Below, in pieces: positions 7,700-17,491 of a stretch of DNA of 64,000 nt. Positions within the stretch are counted from its first letter, which is position 1; every line of letters starts with the position of its first letter. Origin of the DNA: Mycetocola saprophilus (GTDB taxonomy: Bacteria > Actinomycetota > Actinomycetes > Actinomycetales > Microbacteriaceae); NCBI RefSeq assembly GCF_000718085.1, contig NZ_JOEC01000001.1, positions 1,054,001 through 1,118,000 of the forward strand, given 5' to 3'. The notes beneath the pieces are model-generated. The model made no database searches, was not told where the DNA came from, and saw nothing but the letters and a program-made list of their open reading frames with translations. A program made the translations under genes and the position numbers.

Positions 7700-8683
7700 A
7701 TGACACAGCAGATTCGGGTCGGCATCGTGGGGTACGGAAACCTCGGACGCGGGGTCGAGGCCGCGCTCGCCCTGAACCCGGATCTGGAACTCGTGGGCGT
7801 CTTTACCCGGCGCGATCCCGAAACCCTGGTCCCCGCCCGCCCCGAGACCCGGGTGCTTGGAATCGACGCCCTGGACGGTCTCGAAGACCGGATCGACGTC
7901 CTCATTCTCTGCGGCGGCTCCAAGGACGACCTGCCGGTCCACGGCCCCGAACTCGCCGCCCGGTTCAGCACGGTGGACAGCTTCGACACCCACGCCCGCG
8001 TGCCCGAGTACTTTGCGGCGATGGATGCCGCAACCTCCGGCGAGCGCGTGGCGATCATCTCGGTGGGCTGGGACCCCGGCCTGTTCTCGATCAACCGACT
8101 GTACGGCGAGGCGATCCTCCCCGACGGCGATACCCACACGTTCTGGGGCCGGGGCCTCAGCCAGGGACACTCGGACGCGATCCGCCGCATCCCCGGCGTC
8201 GCCGCGGGCGTGCAGTACACGATTCCCTCCGAGGAGGCGATTTCCCGCGTCCGCTCCGGCGAGCGCCCAACCCTCTCCACCCGAGACAAGCACACCCGTG
8301 AGTGCGTGATCGTGCTGGAGGACGGGGCCGACGAGGAAGCCATTCGCCAGGCGATCGTGACCATGCCGCACTATTTCGACGAGTATGACACCACGGTCAC
8401 CGTGATCGACGCCGTGGAATTCAACCGGGAGCACCGGGCGATGCCGCACGGCGGGTTTGTCATCCGCAGCGGGCAGTCCTCCCCGGCCACCTCCCAGGTG
8501 ATCGAATACCGGCTCGCCCTGGACTCCAATCCCGAGTTCACCGCGAGCGTGCTGGTGGCCTACGCCCGCGCCGCCGCAAGGCTGCGCGCCCGGGGACAGT
8601 TTGGTGCCCACTCGGTGCTGGATATCGCCCCGGCGCTGCTCTCCCCGGACTCCCCCGAGGCGCTGCGAGCACGCCTGCTCTAG
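7700..8683 (+). CDS. ddh: meso-Diaminopimelate D-dehydrogenase
   Basis: Ddh reductively aminates L-tetrahydrodipicolinate to meso-diaminopimelate in one NADPH-dependent step, a shortcut in lysine and peptidoglycan precursor synthesis known from corynebacteria and some bacilli. The 327-residue length is right for the family. The Rossmann motif GIVGYGNLGRG is at residues 8-18, and the diagnostic stretch FWGRGLSQGHSDAIRRI, which lies at the substrate site, is intact. Translation starts at ATG 7700, with GGGAG upstream; the same frame stays open upstream but that part is not coding. Many Microbacteriaceae use other diamino acids in the cell wall, so the role here may be mainly lysine synthesis. 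Confidence 0.93.
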   Translation: MTQQIRVGIVGYGNLGRGVEAALALNPDLELVGVFTRRDPETLVPARPETRVLGIDALDGLEDRIDVLILCGGSKDDLPVHGPELAARFSTVDSFDTHARVPEYFAAMDAATSGERVAIISVGWDPGLFSINRLYGEAILPDGDTHTFWGRGLSQGHSDAIRRIPGVAAGVQYTIPSEEAISRVRSGERPTLSTRDKHTRECVIVLEDGADEEAIRQAIVTMPHYFDEYDTTVTVIDAVEFNREHRAMPHGGFVIRSGQSSPATSQVIEYRLALDSNPEFTASVLVAYARAAARLRARGQFGAHSVLDIAPALLSPDSPEALRARLL

Positions 8684-8690
8684 CCCGGTA

Positions 8691-8739
8691 TTAAGAGCGC
8701 GTTAAGAAAGCGCAGTGTGGTGTCAGGACGGCGTTAAGA
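8691..8739 (+). promoter_or_regulatory. Phased TTAAGA repeats, candidate KdpE boxes
   Basis: TTAAGA occurs at 8691-8696, 8702-8707 and 8734-8739. The first two are 11 bases apart and the third is 32 bases further, so all three would face the same side of the helix. Such phased direct repeats are typical targets of OmpR-family regulators, and KdpE of this family is encoded at the end of the operon that follows. The binding is inferred. Confidence 0.45.
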
Positions 8740-8758
8740 CGATCCCTACACGATCCGT

Positions 8759-8820
8759 TCCCGAGGTTACCTAGAGAGGCACCCCGCCCGAACCGTTCGG
8801 GCGGGGGTTCCGTCTCGGGA
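8759..8820 (+). promoter_or_regulatory. Structured kdp leader RNA with hairpin
   Basis: An inner perfect hairpin pairs CCCCGCCCGAA (8782-8792) with TTCGGGCGGGG (8796-8806), three-base loop. An outer stem pairs TCCCGAG (8759-8765) with CTCGGGA (8814-8820). The outer right arm overlaps GGGAG at 8817-8821, which would be the ribosome binding site for the small ORF at 8828. I could not match it to a known riboswitch class. Confidence 0.5.
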
Positions 8821-8827
8821 GATTTTC

Positions 8828-8911
8828 GTGTTAGACATCCTCTTTATCGGCATCACCATCGCGTTCTGCGCGCTGTGTGCGTGGGCCGCGCGTGGAATCG
8901 AGAAGCTATGA
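8828..8911 (+). CDS. 27-residue membrane peptide at the head of the kdp operon
   Basis: GTG at 8828 opens a frame of 27 codons ([20 protein letters not shown], then ARGIEKL). It is a single hydrophobic helix followed by a short charged tail, a plausible one-pass membrane peptide. GGGAG lies six bases upstream as ribosome binding site. Its stop overlaps the kdpF start as ATGA, so the two are translationally coupled, which argues strongly that it is translated. I recall similar small frames ahead of kdpF in other actinobacteria but cannot check. It could be an accessory subunit of the KdpFABC complex or a leader peptide controlling operon translation. Confidence 0.6.
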   Translation: MLDILFIGITIAFCALCAWAARGIEKL

Positions 8912-8997
8912 GCCTCGACTCCATCACCGGACTCGTTCTGATCGTCCTGGCCCTCGGTTATCTGGCCGTGGCCCTGCTGCACCCGGAGCGCTTCTGA
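8908..8997 (+). CDS. kdpF: Potassium-transporting ATPase subunit F
   Basis: A 29-residue single-helix membrane peptide that stabilises the KdpFABC complex. The sequence [20 protein letters not shown], then VALLHPERF, has the KdpF hallmark: one helix with LGYL and a C-terminal P-E-R-F. It starts at ATG 8908 inside the stop of the preceding small ORF, and its TGA shares one base with the kdpA start. Both length and position are exactly as in other kdp operons. Confidence 0.93.
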   Translation: MSLDSITGLVLIVLALGYLAVALLHPERF

Positions 8998-10658
8998 TGG
9001 CCGCGCTGATCCCGGGGATCCTGCAGATCCTCCTCGTTTTCGCCGCACTCGCGCTCTGCTACCGCCCGCTGGGCGACTACATGGCGCGGGTGTTCACCAC
9101 GACGAGCCACTGGCGGGTAGAGCGAGCGATCTATCGCCTCGGAGGCATCAACCCCGACGCCGAACAGGGCTGGCGCTCCTACCTGCGCTCACTGCTGTGG
9201 TTCTCGCTGGTTTCCATCCTGCTGCTCTACCTGATTGTGCGCACCCAGTCGGTGCTGCCCTTCGCCGGTGGACACACCGGGCTGACCCCCGACCAGGCCT
9301 GGAACACGGCAGTGTCCTTTGTGACCAACACCAACTGGCAGTCCTACTCCGGTGAGGCCGCGCTCGGCGTGAGTGCCCAGGCCGTGGGACTGGCCGTCCA
9401 GAACTTCCTCTCCGCCGCGGTGGGTATCGCCGTGGCCGTCGCGCTGTTCCGCGGGCTTGCCCGCACCGAAACCAGCCAGCTGGGTAACTTCTGGGTGGAC
9501 CTGGTGCGCGGCAGCGTGCGCATCCTACTACCGCTGTCCACGGTCTTCGCGGTTGTACTGCTGGCCGGTGGCGTGGTTCAGAACCTCGCCGACCCGGTCA
9601 CCGTGCACACCCTCGGCGGCGCGGTTCAGCACATCCCCGGCGGAACGGTGGCCTCCCAGGAGGCGATCAAGAACCTCGGAACCAACGGTGGCGGCTACTT
9701 CAACGCCAACGCCGCCCACCCCTTCGAGAACCCCAGCGCCTGGACCAACCTGCTGCAGGTGTTCCTGATGCTGCTGATCCCGGTGGCCCTGACCCGCACC
9801 TTCGGCGTGATGATCGGCAGCAAGAAGCACGGCTACGCAATCCTCTCGGCCATGGGTATCCTCTACATCGCCTCCCTGGCCGGCGTGATCGCCTCCGAGC
9901 TGGTCAACGCCAGCGGAGCCCTGCACGCCGCCGGTTCGGCGCTCGAGGGCAAGGAACTGCGCTTCGGCGTGATCGGCTCGGACTTCTTCGCGGTCAGCAC
10001 CACGATGACCTCGACCGGTGCCACCGACGCCGCACACTCAAGCTTCACCCCGCTGGGTGGCGGACTGCTGGTGCTCAACATGGTGCTCGGTGAGATCTCC
10101 CCCGGTGGTGTCGGATCGGGCATGTACGGCATGCTGATGATCGCGATCCTCTCGGTCTTCATCGCCGGCCTGATGGTTGGACGCACCCCCGAGTATCTGG
10201 GCAAGAAGATTGGCCCCAGCCAGATGAAGCTCGCCTCGCTGGCGATCCTGGTGATGCCCGCGACCGTGCTGATTGGCACCGCGGTGGCCTTCTCGCTGCC
10301 GAGCGTGCGCGCGTCCCTCAGCACCAGCGGACCCCACGGCCTGACCGAGCTGCTGTACGCGTTTGTCTCGGCGGCCAATAACAACGGTTCGGCCTTCGCC
10401 GGGCTGAGCGCCAACACCCCGGTGCTCAACGTGATGCTGGGCCTGGCCATGCTGCTGGGTCGATTCCTGCCGATCATCCTGGTCCTCGCCCTCGCCAGCA
10501 CCTTCGCCGAGCAGCGCCGCGTACCGGATACCGCCGGAACCCTGCCGACCCACCGTCCGCTCTTTATCGGCGTCATGGCCGGCGTGGCGCTCCTGGTGTC
10601 CGCACTGACCTTCCTGCCGGCCCTGGCACTTGGCCCGATCGCCGAGGCGCTCGGCTAA
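8997..10658 (+). CDS. kdpA: Potassium-transporting ATPase subunit A
   Basis: KdpA (553 residues) is the channel-like subunit that selects and binds potassium in the membrane. About ten transmembrane helices are visible, with the four selectivity-filter-like loops represented by [43 protein letters not shown], and [12 protein letters not shown]. The highly conserved [20 protein letters not shown] is also present. The start ATG at 8997 overlaps the kdpF stop by one base. The frame is also open upstream through kdpF, but the chosen start gives the usual N-terminus. Confidence 0.98.
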   Translation: MAALIPGILQILLVFAALALCYRPLGDYMARVFTTTSHWRVERAIYRLGGINPDAEQGWRSYLRSLLWFSLVSILLLYLIVRTQSVLPFAGGHTGLTPDQAWNTAVSFVTNTNWQSYSGEAALGVSAQAVGLAVQNFLSAAVGIAVAVALFRGLARTETSQLGNFWVDLVRGSVRILLPLSTVFAVVLLAGGVVQNLADPVTVHTLGGAVQHIPGGTVASQEAIKNLGTNGGGYFNANAAHPFENPSAWTNLLQVFLMLLIPVALTRTFGVMIGSKKHGYAILSAMGILYIASLAGVIASELVNASGALHAAGSALEGKELRFGVIGSDFFAVSTTMTSTGATDAAHSSFTPLGGGLLVLNMVLGEISPGGVGSGMYGMLMIAILSVFIAGLMVGRTPEYLGKKIGPSQMKLASLAILVMPATVLIGTAVAFSLPSVRASLSTSGPHGLTELLYAFVSAANNNGSAFAGLSANTPVLNVMLGLAMLLGRFLPIILVLALASTFAEQRRVPDTAGTLPTHRPLFIGVMAGVALLVSALTFLPALALGPIAEALG

Positions 10659-12790
10659 TGACTACCCCCACCACAGAAACAACCTCGGATCCTCTAGGGA
10701 GCACCGTGTCCACGTCCACCACTACCTCAGCAAAGCCCTCCGCGGCGGCCACCGCCCGCACCAGCGGCGGCGCGTTTAGTCCCCGCCAGATGGTGTCCTC
10801 CATCCCCGCGGCCCTGCGTAAGCTCGACCCACGCATCATGATCAAGACCCCGGTCATGTTCCTGGTCGAGGTGGGTGCAGCCTTCACCACCGTGATGGCG
10901 ATCATCAGCCCGAGCCTGTTTGCCTGGGGCATCGCGATCTGGCTGTGGCTCACCGTGATCTTTGCCAACCTGGCCGAGGCCGTGGCCGAGGGGCGCGGCC
11001 GGGCCCAGGCTGACTCGCTGCGCGCCGCCCGCACCACCACGACCGCGGCGCGGCTGGACGCCGGCGGTCACATCGAGATCGTCCCGGCGACCGCGCTGCG
11101 CCGCGACGACCGGGTGCGCGTCCGGGCCGGAGAGGTGATCCCCGGTGACGGCGACGTGATCGAGGGTGCCGCGACCGTGGACGAATCCGCGGTGACCGGC
11201 GAATCCGCCCCGGTGATCCGCGAGTCCGGTGGTGACCGCTGTGCCGTGACCGGCGGCACCCGGGTGCTCTCGGACACCATCATCGTGCAGATCACCAGCG
11301 AACCCGGCGAAACCTTCCTCGACCGGATGATCGCCCTGGTGGAGGGTGCCACCCGACAGAAGACCCCCAACGAGATCGCGCTGAACATCCTGCTGGCCGT
11401 GCTGACCATCATCTTCCTGCTAGTGATCCTCAACCTCCAGCCGCTGGCCATCTTCTCCGGGGCCCGGCAGTCGCTCATCGTCCTGACCGCGCTGCTGGTC
11501 TGCCTGATCCCCACCACGATCGGCGCGCTGCTCTCGGCCATCGGTATCGCCGGGATGGACCGTCTGGTTCAGCGCGGCGTGCTGGCTCGCTCGGGCCGTG
11601 CGGTCGAGGCCGCAGGCGATGTCAGCACCCTGCTGCTGGATAAGACCGGCACGATCACCGAGGGTGACCGCAAGGCCACCGGCCTGCTGCCCGTGACCGG
11701 CGTGAGCGCCGATGATCTGGCCCGCGCCGCCCGCCTCTCCTCCCTCGCCGACGAAACCCCCGAGGGCCGCTCGGTGGTGACCTATGCCGAGGAACAGTTC
11801 CCCGCCCAGAGCGCGATCGCCGCCCCGGCCGACGCCGAGTTTGTGCCCTTCCAGGCCAAGACCCGGATGAGCGCGATCGTGTTGCCCACCGGCGAGAAGA
11901 TCGTCAAGGGTGCCACCAACGAGGTCCTGGCCTGGGTCGAGGCCCATGACGGTACCGTGCCCGCCGATGCGCGCACCATCGCCGATGAGGTCTCCGCCGG
12001 GGGTGGCACCGCCCTGGTGGTGGCCACCCACGCCCCCGAGATGCCCGCCCGGGTGCTCGGCGTGATCCGCCTGTCGGACATCGTCAAGGCCGGCATGCCC
12101 GAGCGCTTTGCTCGACTGCGGGCGATGGGGATCCGCACGGTCATGATCACCGGTGACAACCGGCTGACCGCGCAGGCCATCGCCGCCGAGGCCGGGGTCG
12201 ATGACTTCCTGGCCGAGGCGACCCCCGAGGATAAGCTCGCCCTGATCCGCCGCGAACAGGAGGGTGGCCACCTGGTCGCCATGACCGGGGATGGCACCAA
12301 CGACGCCCCGGCCCTCGCCCAGGCCGACGTTGGTGTCGCGATGAACACCGGCACCTCCGCCGCCAAGGAGGCGGGCAACATGGTGGACCTCGACTCGGAC
12401 CCCACCAAGCTGATCGAGATCGTCGAGATCGGCAAGCAGCTGCTCATCACCCGCGGCGCGCTCACCACCTTCTCAATCGCCAACGACGTGGCCAAGTACT
12501 TCGCGGTGATCCCGGCCATGTTTGTGGCCGCGTTCCCGGGCCTTGCGGCGCTCAACATCATGGGCCTGCACTCCCCCGAGTCGGCGATCCTCTCGGCGGT
12601 GATCTTCAACGCCCTGGTCATCATCGTGCTCATCCCGCTGGCCCTGCGCGGCGTGCGCTACCGCCCCCAGGCGGCGGCCAAGCTGCTCGGCCACAACCTG
12701 CTCGTGTTTGGTGTGGGCGGGCTGATCATCCCCTTCCTCGGGATCAAGGTCATCGACCTCATCCTGACCCTCATCCCCGGTCTGAACTAA
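10658..12790 (+). CDS. kdpB: Potassium-transporting P-type ATPase subunit B
   Basis: KdpB (710 residues) is the ATP-hydrolysing P-type ATPase subunit of high-affinity potassium uptake. The phosphorylated aspartate is Asp328 in [12 protein letters not shown]; the actuator-domain motif VTGESAP is at 179-185 and the nucleotide/hinge motif [18 protein letters not shown] is further on. The N-terminus carries about 40 Thr/Ser/Ala-rich residues before the conserved core, slightly longer than usual; a GTG at codon 17 (10706), preceded by AGGGAGCACC, could be the true start. The ATG at 10658 overlaps the kdpA stop by one base. Membrane helices flank the cytoplasmic P- and N-domains as expected. Confidence 0.98.
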   Translation: MTTPTTETTSDPLGSTVSTSTTTSAKPSAAATARTSGGAFSPRQMVSSIPAALRKLDPRIMIKTPVMFLVEVGAAFTTVMAIISPSLFAWGIAIWLWLTVIFANLAEAVAEGRGRAQADSLRAARTTTTAARLDAGGHIEIVPATALRRDDRVRVRAGEVIPGDGDVIEGAATVDESAVTGESAPVIRESGGDRCAVTGGTRVLSDTIIVQITSEPGETFLDRMIALVEGATRQKTPNEIALNILLAVLTIIFLLVILNLQPLAIFSGARQSLIVLTALLVCLIPTTIGALLSAIGIAGMDRLVQRGVLARSGRAVEAAGDVSTLLLDKTGTITEGDRKATGLLPVTGVSADDLARAARLSSLADETPEGRSVVTYAEEQFPAQSAIAAPADAEFVPFQAKTRMSAIVLPTGEKIVKGATNEVLAWVEAHDGTVPADARTIADEVSAGGGTALVVATHAPEMPARVLGVIRLSDIVKAGMPERFARLRAMGIRTVMITGDNRLTAQAIAAEAGVDDFLAEATPEDKLALIRREQEGGHLVAMTGDGTNDAPALAQADVGVAMNTGTSAAKEAGNMVDLDSDPTKLIEIVEIGKQLLITRGALTTFSIANDVAKYFAVIPAMFVAAFPGLAALNIMGLHSPESAILSAVIFNALVIIVLIPLALRGVRYRPQAAAKLLGHNLLVFGVGGLIIPFLGIKVIDLILTLIPGLN

Positions 12791-12801
12791 GGCTTAAGAA
12801 C

Positions 12802-13392
12802 ATGTCTGCATCCTCCTCACTGCGCTCCTTCGGGACCGCGCTGCGCACCCTCCTGGTGCTCACGGTCCTGCTGGGTATCCTCTACCCGGCGGCCATCCTC
12901 CTGGTGGGCCGGGCCATGCCCGCGGCCGCCGACGGCTCGCTGGTCTTAGACCACGGCAAGGTCGTGGGATCCTCGCTGATCGGCCAGGACTTCACCGGCG
13001 ACACCTGGTTCCACCCGCGCCCCTCGGCGGGCAAGTACGACGCCCTGGACTCCGGTGCCTCCAACCTCGCCCCCACCTCGAAGGACCTGGCCAAGCAGAT
13101 CGAAGATCTGCGCGCCCAGGTGGCCAAAACCGAGAACGTGTCCCCGGACAAGGTTCCCGCCGATGCGCTGACCGCCAGCGCGTCGGGCCTCGACCCGGAC
13201 ATCTCCCCGGAGTACGCTCGGCTACAGAGCGCACGCGTGGCCGCCGCCCGTCACCTCTCCGAGGAGACCGTGGCCAGACTCGTGCGCGAGCACACCGAGG
13301 AACCGCTGCTGGGGTTCATCGGCGTCCCAACCGTCAACGTGCTGGAGCTGAACCTGGCTCTTGAGCACGCCGCAGGAAGCGAGGCTCAGTGA
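12802..13392 (+). CDS. kdpC: Potassium-transporting ATPase subunit C
   Basis: KdpC (196 residues) has one N-terminal membrane helix (residues 8-35, LRTLLVLTVLLGILYPAAIL) and a soluble domain facing outward, and assists ATP binding and assembly of KdpFABC. Signature segments include SSLIGQDFTGDTWFHPRPSA and PVNVLELNLAL-like FIGVPTVNVLELNLAL at the end. It lies 11 bases after kdpB and its stop overlaps the kdpD start in GTGA. Confidence 0.97.
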   Translation: MSASSSLRSFGTALRTLLVLTVLLGILYPAAILLVGRAMPAAADGSLVLDHGKVVGSSLIGQDFTGDTWFHPRPSAGKYDALDSGASNLAPTSKDLAKQIEDLRAQVAKTENVSPDKVPADALTASASGLDPDISPEYARLQSARVAAARHLSEETVARLVREHTEEPLLGFIGVPTVNVLELNLALEHAAGSEAQ

Positions 13393-15914
13393 GCGAACGG
13401 GTAGCCCGTGGCACCCTCAAGGTCTACCTCGGTTTCGCGCCGGGCGTGGGAAAAACCTTCACCATGTTGAAGGATGCCCACGACCGGCACGCGGCCGGGG
13501 TCGACGTGGTGGTGGGGCTGATCGAGGACCACGGTCGGGAGCGCACCCGCGAGCTGCGGGCGGGCATCCCGGCGATTCCGCTGCGCGAGGTGTCCTACCG
13601 CGGCGGCAGCTTCCGCGAGCTCGACGTGGAGGCGATCCTGGCGCGCAAACCCACGCTGGCCATCGTGGACGAGCTGGCCCACAGCGTGGTGCACACCGAG
13701 GGCACCACCGGCGGCCCCGAGAAGCGCTGGGAGGAGGTACAGACCCTGCTGGATGCGGGGATCAGCGTCTACACGACCCTGAACATTCAGCACCTGGAAT
13801 CCCTCAACGATGTGGTCACCGCGATCACCGGGATCACCCAGCGCGAAACCATCCCCGACCGGGTGCTGCGTGCCGCCGACGAGATCGAGCTGGTGGACCT
13901 CACCCCGGATGAGCTGCGCGCCCGGCTCGGTGCCGGACACGTGTATCCGGCCAACCGGGTGGACGCCGCCCTCGCCAACTACTTCCGGATCGGCAACCTC
14001 ACCGCCCTGCGCGAACTCGCGCTGCTGTGGCTCGCCGATCAGGTCGACGAGCTGCTGGAGAAGTACCGCACCCAGAAGAGCATCAACACCACCTGGCCCG
14101 CCCGCGAGCGCATCGTGGTCGCGGTGACCGGCGGCCCGGAAACCGAGACGCTGCTGCGCCGCGGCGTCCGCATCGTGGGTCGGATCGCCGGACGCGAGCT
14201 GCTGGCCGTGCATGTGATCCAGGACGACGGTCTGCGCGCCTCCGACGCCACCGCGCTGGCCCGCGCCCGCACGCTGGTGGAGGAGCTCGGCGGCACCTGG
14301 CACACCGTGGTGGGTGAGGACCCGGCGAAGGCCCTGCTCGACTTTGCCCGCTCGGTCAACGCTTCCCAGCTGGTGCTCGGGGTGAGCCGCTCGGGCTGGC
14401 TGCGCCGCCTGCGCGGACCGGGCATCGGTTCGCGCGTGATCGCCGCGGCCGGCAATATCGACGTGCACATGGTCACCCATCAGGCCGCGCACGGCAAGCG
14501 CGAACCGCGCGCCCGCCGCGGGGCCGCGCTGACCCGCTCGCGCCGGATCGCCGGCTGGATCGCCGCCCTGGCCGGTCCGGTTGTGGTGACCGCGCTCTTC
14601 CTCAGCTTCGGTCCCGGGGCGACCTCGCTCAGCCTGACCCTGCTCGGCTACATCACCCTGGTCGTGTTTGTGGCGCTGCTCGGGGGGTTCTGGCCGGCGA
14701 TCATCGCCGCGCTGGTGGGCACCGCGCTGGTCAACTGGTTCTTCACCCCGCCCGTGCACACCCTGACCATCTACCAGAGCGAGAACGTGGTCGCGCTGGT
14801 GCTGTTCCTGCTGGTGGCCGCCGGGGTGGCGCGCGTGGTGGACCTCGCCGCCCGGCGCACCACCGAGGCCGCCGCGGCCCAGGCCCAGGCGGCCCTGCTC
14901 TCCGAGCTGGCCGGTGGCGTGCTGCGCGAGGGGGCGTCGGTCCAGTCGCTGCTCGACAGCCTGCGCGAAACCTTCAGTCAGGACGCGGTCACCCTGGCCT
15001 CGCATAATCCCGAACCCACCGGCGCCGATGTGTGGCAGGCCGTGGCGACCTCGGGACCCGCGTGTCAGGGTCCGGGCTCGGCAACCAGCACGATCCGGAT
15101 CGACAAGACCCACGCGCTGCTGCTGGTGGGGACGCCGGTTTCGGCCTCCGATCAGCGCGTGCTCGAGGCCTATGCGGGCCGCCTGCTCGGCGTCCTCGCC
15201 CAGGATGAGCTGGACCGCGCCCGCGTGCAGGCCCAGGAGCTCGCCGCCGGCAACTCGATCCGCACCGCGCTCCTGGCCGCGGTCTCCCATGACCTACGCA
15301 CCCCGCTGGCCGGAATTAAGGCAGCGGTGTCGAGCCTCCGGTTGCCGGATGTGGAGTTCAGCGCCGAGGATGAGGCCGCCCTGCTGCTCACCATCGAGGA
15401 TTCCACCGACCGACTCAACACCCTGGTCACCAACCTGCTGGACATGAGCCGGATTCAGGCCGGGGAGATCCGGCTCGAACAGGCGCCGCTGGAGGCCACC
15501 GACGTGGTGGCCGGTGCCCTGGCCGCGCTGCCCGGGGATCCCGACATCTCGCTGTCGATTCCCGAGGACCTGCGCCTGCTCGGCGACTACGGGCTGCTGG
15601 TGCGCATCCTCGCCAACCTGCTGGATAACGCCCTCAATCACGGTGCCGGTGCCCAGGTCGGGGTGTCCGGCGGCCGGGTCGAGGATCGGGTGGAGTTGCG
15701 CGTGATCGATCACGGACCGGGCATCCCCCGCACCGAACAGGACACGGTCTTCCGCCCGTTCCAACGCCTGGGTGATGCCCCCGCCGGAACCGGAATCGGC
15801 CTGGGACTCGCCGTGGCGCGGGGCCTGACCGAGGGAATCGGTGGCACGCTGGACGTGGAGGAAACCCCCGGCGGCGGCGCCACCATGGTTTTGAGCCTGC
15901 CCTCCGCCCCCTAA
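13389..15914 (+). CDS. kdpD: Sensor histidine kinase KdpD
   Basis: KdpD (841 residues) senses low potassium or osmotic stress and phosphorylates KdpE. Domain order: N-terminal KdpD domain with Walker A GVGKT (19-23) and VDELAHS near residue 97; a universal stress-like domain around 235-370; four membrane helices of the DUF4118 type around 390-485; then a linker, the histidine phospho-acceptor His634 in SHDLRTPLAG, and the ATPase domain with NLLDNALNHG and the G-boxes GIGLGLAVARG. Length is slightly below the E. coli protein (894). It begins with GTG overlapping kdpC, and kdpE follows 22 bases later. Confidence 0.97.
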   Translation: MSERVARGTLKVYLGFAPGVGKTFTMLKDAHDRHAAGVDVVVGLIEDHGRERTRELRAGIPAIPLREVSYRGGSFRELDVEAILARKPTLAIVDELAHSVVHTEGTTGGPEKRWEEVQTLLDAGISVYTTLNIQHLESLNDVVTAITGITQRETIPDRVLRAADEIELVDLTPDELRARLGAGHVYPANRVDAALANYFRIGNLTALRELALLWLADQVDELLEKYRTQKSINTTWPARERIVVAVTGGPETETLLRRGVRIVGRIAGRELLAVHVIQDDGLRASDATALARARTLVEELGGTWHTVVGEDPAKALLDFARSVNASQLVLGVSRSGWLRRLRGPGIGSRVIAAAGNIDVHMVTHQAAHGKREPRARRGAALTRSRRIAGWIAALAGPVVVTALFLSFGPGATSLSLTLLGYITLVVFVALLGGFWPAIIAALVGTALVNWFFTPPVHTLTIYQSENVVALVLFLLVAAGVARVVDLAARRTTEAAAAQAQAALLSELAGGVLREGASVQSLLDSLRETFSQDAVTLASHNPEPTGADVWQAVATSGPACQGPGSATSTIRIDKTHALLLVGTPVSASDQRVLEAYAGRLLGVLAQDELDRARVQAQELAAGNSIRTALLAAVSHDLRTPLAGIKAAVSSLRLPDVEFSAEDEAALLLTIEDSTDRLNTLVTNLLDMSRIQAGEIRLEQAPLEATDVVAGALAALPGDPDISLSIPEDLRLLGDYGLLVRILANLLDNALNHGAGAQVGVSGGRVEDRVELRVIDHGPGIPRTEQDTVFRPFQRLGDAPAGTGIGLGLAVARGLTEGIGGTLDVEETPGGGATMVLSLPSAP

Positions 15915-15936
15915 CCCCGCCCGAAAGGAGCACACC

Positions 15937-16626
15937 GTGAGTACGGTTCTTGTGGTTGAAGACGATGCCAACATCGCCCGCGCCCTGCTGGTGAACCTGC
16001 GGGCGCGAGGCTACCGGGCGCTACACGCCCCCGACGGCACCCGCGCCCTGGACCTCGCCGCCCACGAACACCCCGACGTGATCCTGCTGGATCTCGGCCT
16101 GCCGGATGTGAGCGGGCTCACGGTGATTCGCGGGATCCGTGGCTGGTCGCGGGTGCCGATCCTGATCGTGTCCGCGCGACAGGAGTCCGCGAGTAAGATC
16201 GAGGCGCTGGACGCCGGGGCCGATGACTACGTGACCAAGCCGTTTGCGATGGACGAGCTGCTCGCCCGGCTGCGGGCGGCCCTGCGTCGTGGCACGCCCG
16301 AACAGGCCGAGGCGATCGTGACCACCGCCGACGGGCGACTCGAAATCGACCTGGCAACCAAGCGGGTCCGGGTCGAGGGCACCCCGATCAGCCTGACCCC
16401 CACCGAGTGGCTGCTGGTCGAGCAGTTTGCGCGCAATCCCGAGCGACTGCTCAGCCAGACCGAACTGCTGCACGCGGTGTGGGGTCCCGAGTATGGCCGG
16501 GAAACAAACTATCTTCGGGTGTACCTCTCCCAGATCCGGCAGAAGCTGGAAGCCGATGGTTCGCGCCCCCGCTACTTCGTGACCGAGCTGGGCATGGGGT
16601 ACCGGTTTACCCCCTCGGGCGGCTAG
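15937..16626 (+). CDS. kdpE: Response regulator KdpE (OmpR family)
   Basis: KdpE (229 residues) is the partner regulator of KdpD. The receiver domain has the acidic pocket VVEDD and the phosphorylated Asp52 in VILLDLGLP, plus the switch residues VSARQES and the conserved Lys in VTKPFAMDELLAR. The C-terminal winged helix (residues 130-225) ends in LGMGYRF, the usual OmpR/PhoB end. It likely activates the kdp promoter by binding repeats upstream of 8747. GTG start at 15937, with AAGGAG upstream. Confidence 0.97.
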   Translation: MSTVLVVEDDANIARALLVNLRARGYRALHAPDGTRALDLAAHEHPDVILLDLGLPDVSGLTVIRGIRGWSRVPILIVSARQESASKIEALDAGADDYVTKPFAMDELLARLRAALRRGTPEQAEAIVTTADGRLEIDLATKRVRVEGTPISLTPTEWLLVEQFARNPERLLSQTELLHAVWGPEYGRETNYLRVYLSQIRQKLEADGSRPRYFVTELGMGYRFTPSGG

Positions 16627-16706
16627 GTTCCCCCACGCCGTATACACTCACGAAACACCCAAGCACAATCCCCTAAACTGGGACAGCCCTTCGAAAGGAG
16701 CCGTCC

Positions 16707-17414
16707 ATGACGAGCGATCGACTCCCCCAGTCCGACAGCACCACCCCCGCCGGCGAAATCACCGGCATGCGCCGCGCACCGCGCCAGGAGCGCAGCGAAA
16801 AGCGGGTGACCCTGATCCTGGACACCTTTGCCCAGCTGATCGACGAGGTGGGCTACTCGGCCATTTCGCTCTCGCTGCTGGCTCGCCGGGTGGGCATGTC
16901 CGGCCCCGGAATCTACCGCTACTTCGACGGCCTGCCCGCCGTGGCCCGTGCGCTGGCCACCCGCAACCAGGAGCGCGTGTTCGAGGCGATCGTGGCCCGC
17001 ATCTCGCACCGGCCCGAGGCCGACTGGGACGAGGCCGTGACCGATGTGATCGCCGGCTACGCCGACTTCTTCCGCACCGAGCCGGGATTCCGCTGGCTGC
17101 GACTGGGCAACATCATCGATGAGCACCAGGACGATGCTACCGAAACCAACCGGATGATCGCCGCCCGCCGCGTGGGCGAGCTGTTCGCCAACCACTTCAA
17201 CGTGGTCCCGCGTCCCGACTTTGGCCGCCACATCGAGGTGGTTGTGGAGGTCACCGACTCGCTGGTCTCGCGGGCGTTTGAGCTCTCCCCCGAGGGCGAC
17301 GAGTTCTTCCTCACCGAATCGGCACGCATGGTGGTCACCTACGTGGGCGACTACCTCGAGCGCACCCGTCCCGCGGGCTCCCCGGGTACCCCGCCCAAGA
17401 CCCCTAAGCCCTAA
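16707..17414 (+). CDS. TetR family transcriptional regulator
   Basis: A 235-residue TetR-like regulator with the DNA-binding region at residues 33-75 (LILDTFAQLIDEVGYSAISL, then a turn and GMSGPGIYRYF). The C-terminal half has no motif that identifies a ligand. GAAAGGAG precedes the ATG at 16707. It lies behind kdpE in the same direction with an 80-base gap, but nothing else in its surroundings looks like a target, so it may act elsewhere or on itself. Confidence 0.88.
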   Translation: MTSDRLPQSDSTTPAGEITGMRRAPRQERSEKRVTLILDTFAQLIDEVGYSAISLSLLARRVGMSGPGIYRYFDGLPAVARALATRNQERVFEAIVARISHRPEADWDEAVTDVIAGYADFFRTEPGFRWLRLGNIIDEHQDDATETNRMIAARRVGELFANHFNVVPRPDFGRHIEVVVEVTDSLVSRAFELSPEGDEFFLTESARMVVTYVGDYLERTRPAGSPGTPPKTPKP

Positions 17415-17491
17415 ACACGGCGGCCCAAACACCGGCAGCCTAAACACCGTCGGCTGCGGAGCCCTGCGGGGTTTGGTCGCCACACCTCCGA

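Noticed and set aside
8759..8820. kdp leader as a c-di-AMP (ydaO) riboswitch
   Set aside because: The conserved sequence blocks of that class are not visible and the leader is too short; kept as an unassigned structure.
13386..15290. A 634-codon open frame on the minus strand opposite kdpD
   Set aside because: Antisense frame produced by high GC and strong codon bias; composition is rich in Gly, His, Gln and Arg, with no family similarity, while kdpD on the plus strand is fully convincing.
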